From the NCBI GenBank assembly GCA_945870545.1, contig CAMBTF010000021.1, positions 1-11,744 of the forward strand: a stretch of DNA of 11,744 nucleotides, read 5' to 3'. The notes beneath the pieces were generated by a model. It was not told the origin of the DNA, made no database searches, and saw only the letters and a list, made by a program, of their open reading frames with translations. The stretch is from Akkermansia muciniphila. GTDB lineage: Bacteria > Verrucomicrobiota > Verrucomicrobiia > Verrucomicrobiales > Akkermansiaceae. Shown piece by piece: positions 1 to 6,827 of this stretch; the stretch's first letter is position 1, and every line of letters starts with the position of its first letter. The position numbers and the translations under genes are program-made.

Positions 1-1031
1 TGGACTCGGTCGGATACGGCTTGCTCGAGTTCGTGGTAGTTCGCCGCGAGTTTTTCGGAAAGCTGGTGCAGCATTTCTGCGGAGCGTTCGCAATAGCCGG
101 GGGTGGCTATGATTTGGCCAATACGTTCTACGGCGCGGCGCTTCGCCTCGCCCATTTCCGCTAGGAGGATCTTGCTGTCCGGCACGCGGCGCAGGCCTTC
201 GACAAGGCCGAGTTTCGAGAGTGTCCAGATCGTCCATTTCGAAGGATCCCACTGCCATGGCTTCACGCCGTTGCGGTAGTCGTGCTGGAACTCGTGGTGG
301 TAGTTGTGGTAGCCCTCGCCGAAGGTGAGGAAAGCCATGATCGCGCTGTCGCGGGCGGAGTGCTTGGTGGAGTAGGGCTGCGTGCCGACGGTGTGGCAGA
401 GGGAATTGATGAAGAAGGTGCAATGCTGGGCGATCACGATGCGGGTGACACCGGCGATGAGGAAACCGCCGAGAGCGCCGACCATCGGGTCGAGTCCCAT
501 CAGGGAGTTGTAACCGTAGCCGAGGGCGGCGGGGACGATGAGGCCCACGACGAGGCCGATCCAGTGGGTGTATTTGTGCTGCCACATGACGAGCTTGTCC
601 TTGCGGAGGTCGGCGACGTTATCGACGGGCGGCTCGGGGTTTAGTTTGAAGAGGAGCCAGCCGATGTGCGCCCAGAAAAATCCTTTGGAGATGTCGTAGG
701 GATCTTCGTCATGATCGACGTGCTTGTGGTGGCGGCGATGGTCGGAAGACCAGTTGAGGCAGGAGTTTTCAAAGGCGCACGCGCCGAAGATGAGAGTGAA
801 GAATTTCACCGGGGTCTTCGCCTTGAACGAGAGGTGGGAGAAAAGCCTGTGGTAGCCGACGGTGATGCTCATCATCGTAGCGCAGAGGTAGAAGAAGAAC
901 ATGCTGAACTGGAACCAGTCGATGCCGTAGTTAAAAAGGTAGATGGGCGCCCCGATGAGGGCGATGAGGGCGGTGCCGATGAGGAAACTGGAGGTGATCC
1001 AGTTCACGCGGTCGAAGGGGATTCGGAACAT
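1..1031 (-). CDS. Acyl-CoA (delta-9 type) fatty acid desaturase, C-terminus cut by window edge
   Basis: Membrane-bound di-iron desaturase that puts a double bond into a saturated acyl chain, which sets membrane fluidity. The 343 visible codons contain the three histidine boxes of the family: HRLFSH (residues 61-66), HRRHH (98-102) and HNYHH (242-246, inside FGEGYHNYHHEF). Hydrophobic stretches at about 14-33, 40-58, 157-172 and 185-203 fit the usual paired membrane spans, and DHRRHHKHVDHDEDPYD is typical of the acyl-CoA desaturase/SCD branch. The ATG at 1031-1029 begins MFRIPFDRVNW; no clear Shine-Dalgarno precedes it. The reading frame is open to base 1, so the stop lies outside. All catalytic boxes are present, so only the C-terminal tail is missing. 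The gene follows the DUF1552 gene on the same strand after 129 bp that hold several inverted repeats. The family call is firm; substrate (acyl-CoA versus acyl-lipid) and chain position are inferred. Confidence 0.93.
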   Translation of the reverse strand, partial: MFRIPFDRVNWITSSFLIGTALIALIGAPIYLFNYGIDWFQFSMFFFYLCATMMSITVGYHRLFSHLSFKAKTPVKFFTLIFGACAFENSCLNWSSDHRRHHKHVDHDEDPYDISKGFFWAHIGWLLFKLNPEPPVDNVADLRKDKLVMWQHKYTHWIGLVVGLIVPAALGYGYNSLMGLDPMVGALGGFLIAGVTRIVIAQHCTFFINSLCHTVGTQPYSTKHSARDSAIMAFLTFGEGYHNYHHEFQHDYRNGVKPWQWDPSKWTIWTLSKLGLVEGLRRVPDSKILLAEMGEAKRRAVERIGQIIATPGYCERSAEMLHQLSEKLAANYHELEQAVSDRV

Positions 1032-1059
1032 AAGTATTGGTTAGCTTGGGTTACGTTGG

Positions 1060-1141
1060 CTGCAAGATGCAGTTGGGCGAAGGATTCGCCGTGCGCACGG
1101 CACGTGTAGACGATCTCACGACAATTCACAAGCCGTGAATT
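1060..1141. promoter_or_regulatory. Cluster of four inverted repeats upstream of the desaturase gene
   Basis: Four inverted repeats crowd the 129-bp gap between the DUF1552 stop and the desaturase start: CTGCA-3-TGCAG at 1060-1072, GGCGAA-3-TTCGCC at 1076-1090, the perfect 14-bp palindrome GCCGTGCGCACGGC at 1088-1101, and AATTCAC-5-GTGAATT at 1123-1141. The last lies 19 bp past the DUF1552 stop and has no T-tract after it, so it is a poor intrinsic terminator and a better operator candidate. The arrangement could be a regulator-binding region or a structured 5' leader for the desaturase. Function is inferred; the symmetry is read directly. Confidence 0.4.
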
Positions 1142-1160
1142 TTTGCGAAAGCTGCGCGTT

Positions 1161-2522
1161 TTAGGCTTTCCGCAGGGATCCGGTGGAGTCGCCGAAGCGT
1201 TTTTCATTCACGCCGAACTCCTCCAGCATGCGCAAGTAAAGGTTCGAGAGCGGCACATTCTCGCCAAGATCGACGTGGCGACCGGGCTTGAGGGCTCCGC
1301 CGCCGTGGCCGGCGAGGAGGATGGGGAGGTCGTTGTGGTTGTGACGATCGCCGTCGGAAATGCAACCGCCGTAAACGATCATAGAGTTGTGGAGCAGGGA
1401 TTTGCCGTCCACATCCTCGGTGGTCTTTAGTTTCTCAAGAAAGTAGGAGAGCTGCTCCAGGTAGAAGGTGTCGATTTTCGCGAGCTTAGCTAGGTTGTCC
1501 GTTTTGCCCTGGTGGTGGGAAATGCTGTGATGGCCTTCGTTGACCCCGATTTCTGAGAAGGAACGGTTCGAGCCGTCATGGGCCATCAGGAAGCTGGAGA
1601 CGCGGGTGGTGTCGGTTTTGAAAGCCAGCACCATCATATCGAACATGAGGCGGAGATGATCCTGGAAAGAATCGGGCTTGCCGTCCGGTGCGGTTACGCC
1701 GGGATCGGCCGGGGCGCCCATGGTCTCGGCTTTCTCGATCTGCTTCTCGATCTCGCGGACACCGGTGAGGTATTCGTCGAGCTTCTGGCGGTCCGTGCGC
1801 CCGAGGTGGCGATGCAAGGCTTTTGCGTCGCTTGCGATGAAATCGAGAATGGATTTTTTGGAAGCGAGGCGCTGGCCGAGGGATTTTGAGCGCTCGCCGT
1901 CGGAACCCGAACCGAACAGGCGTTCGAAGACCGCGCGGGGGTTGGATTCTGGGGTCATCGGTTGGTTCTCGGAGCGCCAAGAGAGATTGAATTGGTAGGC
2001 GCAGGAGTAACCGGAATCGCATTGGCCGGATTTCCTGACCCCATCGGTGGAAAGCTCCAGCGAGGGCAGGCGGGTGAGGGCGGCGACGGCGTTCGCGGCC
2101 ACCTGATCGGCAGAGATGCCAAGCTGGATATCGGAGCCGGAGGTTTTGCGCGGGCGGGCGCTGGTGAGGAAAGCGGCGGTGCCCCGTGCGTGGTCGCCCG
2201 CGCCGTCGCTGCCTGGCGTGGCGTTCTTTTGCTCAAAGCCGGTAAAGATCTGGAAATCCTCGCGGTGTTTCTCCATCGCCGCGAAGGAGGAACCCATTTT
2301 GTAGGAAGAAGCGGTGCCATTCGGGCGCCAATGTTCGAGGTTCACGCCGTTGGGGATGTAGAGGTAGGCCATCCGCAGCGGCGCGCCGCTGGCCGTGGTG
2401 CCGACCGCGCGTGCCGCCGCCGAGGCCGCCATCAGCGGGCGAAAGGATTCAAACGCAGGCAGCGATAGTGCGGCTCCGAATCCCCGGAGAAAGCCACGGC
2501 GGGAAATTTGCGATTTTTCCAT
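1161..2522 (-). CDS. Tat-exported DUF1552 (HXXSHH motif) protein
   Basis: A 453-residue protein that starts with a twin-arginine signal (SRRGFLRGFG at residues 7-16, then a hydrophobic ALSLPAF stretch), so it should be exported folded. The family signature HXXSHH is at residues 332-337 (HSISHH), and the conserved GGCISDGDRHNHNDLP block is at 385-400; both fit DUF1552 (PF07586). No reaction is established for the family. It is abundant in Planctomycetes and Verrucomicrobia, usually beside DUF1592/DUF1588/DUF1585 cytochrome-like proteins, and is distantly sulfatase/DUF1501-like. Here no such partner is seen: the upstream neighbour is a small lipoprotein gene 165 bp away and the downstream one is a desaturase. 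The ATG at 2522 is chosen because the Tat motif begins six residues later; no strong ribosome binding site is visible. Length fits the family. Confidence 0.9.
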   Translation of the reverse strand: MEKSQISRRGFLRGFGAALSLPAFESFRPLMAASAAARAVGTTASGAPLRMAYLYIPNGVNLEHWRPNGTASSYKMGSSFAAMEKHREDFQIFTGFEQKNATPGSDGAGDHARGTAAFLTSARPRKTSGSDIQLGISADQVAANAVAALTRLPSLELSTDGVRKSGQCDSGYSCAYQFNLSWRSENQPMTPESNPRAVFERLFGSGSDGERSKSLGQRLASKKSILDFIASDAKALHRHLGRTDRQKLDEYLTGVREIEKQIEKAETMGAPADPGVTAPDGKPDSFQDHLRLMFDMMVLAFKTDTTRVSSFLMAHDGSNRSFSEIGVNEGHHSISHHQGKTDNLAKLAKIDTFYLEQLSYFLEKLKTTEDVDGKSLLHNSMIVYGGCISDGDRHNHNDLPILLAGHGGGALKPGRHVDLGENVPLSNLYLRMLEEFGVNEKRFGDSTGSLRKA

Positions 2523-2618
2523 AACGTAATAGATACTCGCGCCCGCCGGGATGTTTATCAGTGAATTGGGCGGTCTCTACCCCCGGGTTCTTGAGGCCGC
2601 CCTGTTTGGTGGATCCTT

Positions 2619-2698
2619 AAATCCGTGAAAATCCGTGTAATGTGGTCAAAAATCCAATGAATCCCCCCGCCACTTCGGAGTTCGGATTTATTCGGAGG
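2619..2698. repeat. Composite repeat module (ATCCGTG repeats plus shared CCACTTCGGAGTTCGG block)
   Basis: Three parts can be seen. AAATCCGTG occurs twice, 10 bp apart (2619-2627, 2629-2637). Next comes TGTGGTCAAA (2641-2650). After 19 bp comes CCACTTCGGAGTTCGG (2670-2685), continuing as ATTTATTCGGAG. TTCGGA occurs three times here (2674, 2681, 2691). The last two parts recur with nearly the same spacing at 9607-9616 and 9635-9650. The TAA stop of the lipoprotein gene (2690-2688) lies inside the module. It is probably a member of a dispersed non-coding repeat family; mobility is not shown. Confidence 0.55.
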
Positions 2699-2942
2699 GC
2701 GGGCGGGCGATGATCGTGGCGTCGCCTTCCTTTTTCAAGGGGGCTGTGGAGCGGAGCTGCGTGTCGTCGGGAAGCGTTAGCATGTCAGGCAGGCGCAGGC
2801 CGTCATCGGCGAGGGCGGGTTTTTCCGGCGCGACGGGCGCTTTGATGACGGGTTTTTTCGGAACCTCCGGGATCACGGCGGCTTTCGGCGGCACGCAGGA
2901 CGCGAGGGCGAGCGCGCTCAGCAGGATGACGGGGTTTTTCAC
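2688..2942 (-). CDS. Small proline-rich lipoprotein, function unknown
   Basis: An 84-residue protein with a type II (lipoprotein) signal: short n-region MKN, hydrophobic PVILLSALALA, and lipobox LASC with the acylated cysteine at residue 16. The mature part is rich in Pro, Lys and Ala (VPPKAAVIPEVPKKPVIKAPVAP), suggesting an extended linker anchored in a membrane; I recognise no folded domain. The start codon is 9 bp downstream of the citrate synthase stop on the same strand, so the two are probably co-transcribed. The stop codon falls within a repeated sequence block, so the last few residues may have been set by that repeat. It could be a genus-level orphan; the role is unknown. Confidence 0.75.
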   Translation of the reverse strand: MKNPVILLSALALASCVPPKAAVIPEVPKKPVIKAPVAPEKPALADDGLRLPDMLTLPDDTQLRSTAPLKKEGDATIIARPPSE

Positions 2943-2951
2943 GGGCCGTGT

Positions 2952-4082
2952 TTAGCGCGATTCGATGGGCGGGACCGGGCTGAGGGTTTTCGGGCCGGTG
3001 TAGAGGGTGAGCGGGCGGTAGAGGCGGTTATCACGGAGCTGTTCGAGGACATGGGCCGTCCACCCGGAGGTGCGGGAGATGGCGAAGATCGGGGTGAAAA
3101 GATCGGTGGGGATGCCCAGCGAGTAATATACCGTGGCGGAGTAGAAATCCACGTTCGCCTCAAGGCCTTTGCGCTCGCGCATGATCTCTGCGATGCGCTC
3201 GGACATCTTGAGCCATTTCGGCTCGCCGAGTTCCTCAGTGAGCTTAGCGGCGAGCCTGCGGAGGTGCGGGGCGCGGGGGTCGAGCACCTTGTAAACGCGG
3301 TGGCCGATGCCCATGATCTTCTCTTTCCGTTCCAGCTTGCCTTCCACCCACGCGTCCACGTTTTCAAGCTCGCCGATGTCTTGGAGCATGTGGATCACGC
3401 CCTCGTTCGCGCCGCCGTGGAGGGGGCCTTTAAGGGTGCCAATGGCGGCGGTGATCGCGGAATACATGTCGGAAAGCGTGGCGACGGTGACGCGGGCGGA
3501 GAAAGTGGAGGCGTTCATTCCGTGATCCGCGTGGAGGATGAGCGCGACATCCAGCACGCGGGCGGCGGTGTCGGTGGGGACTTCGCCAGTGATGAGGTAG
3601 AGGAAATGCTGCGCCTCGGTGAGATCCTGACGGATGGGCGGGAGTTCGAGGCCGTTGCGGAAGCGGTGGAAGGCGGCGACGATGGTGGCGGATTTCGCGC
3701 AGAGCGAGAGGGCGATCGCGGCGTTCGCGCTGATATCAGGCTCGCCGATGGTCGCGCGGTGGTCATACATGCCGAGCATGGAAACGGCGGTGCGCAGGAC
3801 ATCCATGGGGCAGGCGTCCTTGGGCGCGTGTTTTAGGAAATCGATGACCGGTGCGGGCAGCGCGCGCTCGGCGCGGAGCTCCTTTTCAAAGGCGTGAAGC
3901 TCGGCCTTGTTCGGCAGGCGGTTGTGGTGGAGCAGGAAGACGATTTCCTCGTAGCAGCAATGCGCCACGAGATCGTCGATGTGGTAACCTACGTAGCTGA
4001 GTTCGCCGATATCACCGATGACGTTGCTGAGGGAGGATTCGTTGGCGATGACCCCTTCGAGGCCGCGTGCGTATTCTGACAT
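2952..4082 (-). CDS. gltA: Citrate synthase
   Basis: Condenses acetyl-CoA and oxaloacetate to citrate, the entry step of the TCA cycle, in the cytoplasm. The 376-residue length matches the short bacterial/Bacillus CitZ-like type rather than the longer NADH-sensitive E. coli GltA. The catalytic triad is visible: His222 in LHGGANEGV, His261 in GIGHRVYK and Asp312 in ANVDFYSA. HADHGMNASTFSARV (184-198) and the C-terminal TSGWTAHVLEQ segment are also family landmarks. The ATG at 4082 gives MSEYARGLEGV, a normal N-terminus; the frame stays open upstream to 4439 but that extension is unlike the family and overlaps the preceding gene. No strong Shine-Dalgarno is seen. A 116-bp gap separates it from the upstream membrane-protein gene, and a lipoprotein gene follows 9 bp after its stop. 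2-methylcitrate synthase, from the same fold, cannot be excluded, but no prp genes are nearby. Confidence 0.93.
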   Translation of the reverse strand: MSEYARGLEGVIANESSLSNVIGDIGELSYVGYHIDDLVAHCCYEEIVFLLHHNRLPNKAELHAFEKELRAERALPAPVIDFLKHAPKDACPMDVLRTAVSMLGMYDHRATIGEPDISANAAIALSLCAKSATIVAAFHRFRNGLELPPIRQDLTEAQHFLYLITGEVPTDTAARVLDVALILHADHGMNASTFSARVTVATLSDMYSAITAAIGTLKGPLHGGANEGVIHMLQDIGELENVDAWVEGKLERKEKIMGIGHRVYKVLDPRAPHLRRLAAKLTEELGEPKWLKMSERIAEIMRERKGLEANVDFYSATVYYSLGIPTDLFTPIFAISRTSGWTAHVLEQLRDNRLYRPLTLYTGPKTLSPVPPIESR

Positions 4083-4176
4083 GATGGTGAAAAGATGGTG
4101 GTTTAGCTCGGACTGGGAGCAAAGAAGCGTTTTGCGTGCCGAGACGCAAGGGAGAAAGGGTTGGGGAGTCCGGCGC

Positions 4177-4197
4177 CGCCGAAGCGTGCTTCCGGCG
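4177..4197 (-). terminator. Hairpin just after the zinc-ribbon/HEAT gene stop (weak terminator or processing site)
   Basis: On the minus strand CGCC-G-GAAG-CACG-CTTC-GGCG forms a stem of 4+4 pairs with one bulged G, beginning 2 nt past the TGA at 4201-4199. No T-tract follows, so intrinsic termination is doubtful; it may be a partial terminator or transcript-end stabiliser between this gene and gltA. Confidence 0.25.
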
Positions 4198-4198
4198 A

Positions 4199-5791
4199 TC
4201 AGCGCCCGTTGATGGCTTTGATGGCGCGCTCCGCGAGTACGCGTACTTCGGGATCCGGCGACCCAATGAGCTGCCCGAGAGGGGGGAGGCTGGTGGCAGT
4301 GCCTATCTGCCCGAGCAGTGTGATCGCTGAGCGGCGCAAAGGGGCTTTTTCCGAGTTGAGATATTCCAGGACCCTCGGTTCGATCACGGAACCGAACTTG
4401 GCATAATGGCGCTCCCAGATCGACGGATCGGCCAGCCATAGCGTGTGCACGGAGGGGATGGCCGCCTGATTGTTTCCTTTCAACAAAAGGATCACGAGGT
4501 TTTCGGAAGCCGGCTTTTCTTCGGCGATCTGTCCTTGAAGGGCTTTCAAGGCTGCCTCCCCCGCTGAGCTGGGATCCTGAAGCCAGACGAGCAGGGCCTT
4601 CGCGAGTTCATCGTGGAAACTGATCCCCGGCTTCTCCATGAGATTGAGAAGCTGGCCGCTGATATCCTCGCGGTAGATGGAGGGTTCGGCGGTGGCCAGG
4701 CGTTCGACAGCCCGTTTCACGCGATCCAAGTCCAGGCTTACAAGTTCCCTTTGGTTTAACGCATAGAATTCGGGATCCTTCTGGTTGTTTAGCTTGTCCG
4801 CCGCGCTGTCGAGAAACTGTTCGTTATCCACGCTGATCACAATGATTCCGATCTCTGGATGGATTTCCTTTGTGGTGCCGAGACGGGAGGCTATGTCTAC
4901 GACTTCCGTGAGTCCCATGGGAACATCCGTCAGCACCATCAGGTAGTCGCCGTTGTCGCGCGGATAAGGGTGGGATGATAAACCGGCCATCGTCTCGCGG
5001 TACAGGAAATCTCTCACCGTATAGATGTTCCGTTGCAGAAGGTCGGTGAGGAAAATTCCGTAAGCGTTTTTGTCGCTGCCTGTGCTTTTTAGGCGTTTCT
5101 GTTCGACTTCGAGCGGATTTGTCGAGAATCGATCCCTCAATGCGGCGAGCGGATCATCCCGATCCTCGGCGGAGAAAATCGGGGCGTTCAGGTCGATGTC
5201 AGCGGGTGATTTGCTGGGAACGGCGACTGCTACCTCCGGCCCTTTTATGAAAAAAGGCACAGTCAGCATACCGGCCGCCAAAAGGATTCCAACTCCCCCG
5301 GCTTTGATGCGCGCCTTGGGATTCGCGTTGATTAGGAGGAATATGCCTAACGCGGAAATGAACCCCCCCAAGATGAGTTTGTTTCCGAGCGGCATGGCAC
5401 CCATCGATCCGCCCGGTCCGCTGGCGAAAAAAAACATCAGAGTGATGACGACCATCACCCCGACTCCGATGATAGCACCGATGATTCGCTGAGGGGAGGT
5501 GGGTTCAAGTTGGTCGTGTTGGTTGAAATCCGCGTATTGTATCGTCTGGAGGCCATCCGGTGCAGCTGTGGAAAGGGGAACCCTTTGGAAACGCGTCAGC
5601 TCTTGCGCGTGCCGTTCTCCCGGATAGAATTTTTTGGAACGTAGGATCACGTCATCGATGATGCGGAAGCGCGCATCGCAGGCTCCGCACTCGACCATCC
5701 GATCCCTCAGGTTACCGTCCACCGAAAAACGCTGGCGGCAGGAGGGGCAGCGAATGCTTAGGGTTTCGGTTGAGTCGGTTGCGTCAGGCAT
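4199..5791 (-). CDS. Zinc-ribbon (MJ0042-like) membrane protein with C-terminal HEAT-like region
   Basis: A 530-residue protein with an unusual order of parts. An N-terminal zinc ribbon has CPSC and CGAC pairs (Cys15, Cys18, Cys35, Cys38), of the MJ0042/zinc-ribbon type. Three likely membrane helices follow at about 103-124, 137-155 and 164-183. A long, probably soluble region is mostly helical. It ends in a HEAT-repeat-like tail (about 468-530, LRRSAITLLGQIG...PEVRVLAERAIKAI). I know no assigned function; zinc ribbon plus helical repeats suggests protein-protein scaffolding at the membrane. The ATG at 5791 is chosen because it begins 14 residues before the first ribbon cysteine; in-frame ATGs at 5821 and 5893 exist but add sequence without domain support. 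It is divergent from lpxA and lies upstream of gltA on the same strand. Confidence 0.8.
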   Translation of the reverse strand: MPDATDSTETLSIRCPSCRQRFSVDGNLRDRMVECGACDARFRIIDDVILRSKKFYPGERHAQELTRFQRVPLSTAAPDGLQTIQYADFNQHDQLEPTSPQRIIGAIIGVGVMVVITLMFFFASGPGGSMGAMPLGNKLILGGFISALGIFLLINANPKARIKAGGVGILLAAGMLTVPFFIKGPEVAVAVPSKSPADIDLNAPIFSAEDRDDPLAALRDRFSTNPLEVEQKRLKSTGSDKNAYGIFLTDLLQRNIYTVRDFLYRETMAGLSSHPYPRDNGDYLMVLTDVPMGLTEVVDIASRLGTTKEIHPEIGIIVISVDNEQFLDSAADKLNNQKDPEFYALNQRELVSLDLDRVKRAVERLATAEPSIYREDISGQLLNLMEKPGISFHDELAKALLVWLQDPSSAGEAALKALQGQIAEEKPASENLVILLLKGNNQAAIPSVHTLWLADPSIWERHYAKFGSVIEPRVLEYLNSEKAPLRRSAITLLGQIGTATSLPPLGQLIGSPDPEVRVLAERAIKAINGR

Positions 5792-5985
5792 GTGATGGAA
5801 CTTAACATGAGTCAACTGCATGGATATAGCAACCCTGGACAGGAAGCGACCCGATTTATTCGATCTTGGATTCAACGGGCGCCATCCCCGCAACTTCGCT
5901 CACCAAGACGGAGCCGGACTTGCGCCAAAGACCGTGCCTGAAAATTCGCTCGTCACAGCGGGATGCAAAGGTTGAAACTTATCCG

Positions 5986-6759
5986 GTGATCCACCCCACC
6001 GCCATCATTTCACCGAAAGCTGAACTCGGCAGGAACGTCCGCGTCGGCCCCTACTGCATCATCGGTTCGAACGTCACCCTCGGCAACGACTGCGTGCTCC
6101 ACTCGCACGTGGTGATCGAAGGCATATCCACCTTTGGGAAAGGCAACGAGTTTTTCCCCTTCGCGGTGGTTGGCGGGAAAACCCAGGACTTGAAATACAT
6201 CGGGGAGCCTACGGCGCTGGAAGTGGGCGATGACAATGTCTTCCGTGAGAATTGCACGATCCACCGCGGCACCCATGAGGAGCTGCCCACCCGCATCGGC
6301 TCGCACAACCTTTTTCTGTGCTACTCCCACGTCGCCCACGATTGCCAGCTCGGCGACCACATCATCCTTTCCAACAACGGCAGCCTCGCGGGTCACGTCG
6401 CCGTCGGGGACTATGCGATTGTTTCTGGCCTCGCCGCCGTCCACCAGTTCTGCCGCATCGGGAAACACTCCATCATCGGCGGGCTCTCGAAGATCGTCCA
6501 GGACGTGCCGCCGTTCATGATCATCGACGGCAACCCCGCCTCCACCCGCGGCCTCAACCTCATCGGCTTACAGCGCCGCGGTTTTTCAGAAGACGACATC
6601 CGCGACCTGAAATCGGCCTACAAGCGCCTGTTTTTAAAGAAGGACATCAGCCTCGCCAACGGCGTGAGTTCCCTGAAAGCCACCGCAGCTGCCTCCAATC
6701 CCCACGTTGAGCACCTCATCCATTTTGTGGAAGAGACCCAGCGCGGCGTGACGCGGTGA
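5986..6759 (+). CDS. lpxA: Acyl-ACP--UDP-N-acetylglucosamine O-acyltransferase (LpxA)
   Basis: Transfers a 3-hydroxyacyl chain from ACP to UDP-GlcNAc, the first step of lipid A synthesis, in the cytoplasm as a trimer. From the GTG at 5986 the protein has 257 residues, close to the usual 255-265. It shows left-handed beta-helix hexapeptide repeats from residue 2 (IHPTAIISPKAELG), QDLKY (67-71), IHRGT (92-96), the catalytic His118 in SHVAHDC (E. coli His125), AAVHQFCRIG (150-159), and NLIGLQRRGFS (191-201) before the C-terminal helical domain. An in-frame ATG at 5866 would add 40 residues with no family counterpart, so GTG is preferred. The upstream AAAGG is about 14 nt away and not decisive, so the start is uncertain. 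The gene stands alone, without the lpxD, fabZ or lpxB neighbours common elsewhere. Confidence 0.93.
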   Translation: MIHPTAIISPKAELGRNVRVGPYCIIGSNVTLGNDCVLHSHVVIEGISTFGKGNEFFPFAVVGGKTQDLKYIGEPTALEVGDDNVFRENCTIHRGTHEELPTRIGSHNLFLCYSHVAHDCQLGDHIILSNNGSLAGHVAVGDYAIVSGLAAVHQFCRIGKHSIIGGLSKIVQDVPPFMIIDGNPASTRGLNLIGLQRRGFSEDDIRDLKSAYKRLFLKKDISLANGVSSLKATAAASNPHVEHLIHFVEETQRGVTR

Positions 6760-6764
6760 GCGGG

Positions 6765-6788
6765 AAACCAACGAGTTGTTTGGTTTTT
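6765..6788 (+). terminator. Candidate terminator after lpxA
   Basis: AAACCAA (6765-6771), an 8-nt loop, TTGGTTT (6780-6786) and two more T residues form a perfect 7-bp stem running into Ts, 5 nt after the lpxA stop. The stem is AT-rich and the T-tract short, so strength is modest. It sits between lpxA and the start of malQ at 6828, arguing for separate transcripts. Confidence 0.4.
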
Positions 6789-6827
6789 GAATGGCGGGCT
6801 GGCACGCGCGCGTCCTAGGTTCTCACC

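Noticed and set aside
1962..2468. Plus-strand reading frames across the DUF1552 gene
   Set aside because: Low-complexity translation antisense to a clear Tat-exported family member; typical shadow in GC-rich DNA.
3051..3836. A 261-codon plus-strand reading frame antisense to citrate synthase
   Set aside because: Gly/Asp/Glu-rich composition with no domain; it mirrors the GC-rich third positions of gltA, whose catalytic residues are intact on the other strand.
4083..4439. N-terminal extension of citrate synthase to an ATG at 4439
   Set aside because: The added 119 residues are unlike the family, contain Arg/Ser-rich filler, and overlap the end of the upstream gene in another frame.
5866..5985. 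N-terminal extension of LpxA from the ATG at 5866
   Set aside because: Forty residues with no beta-helix repeat or family match; the GTG at 5986 gives the normal length.
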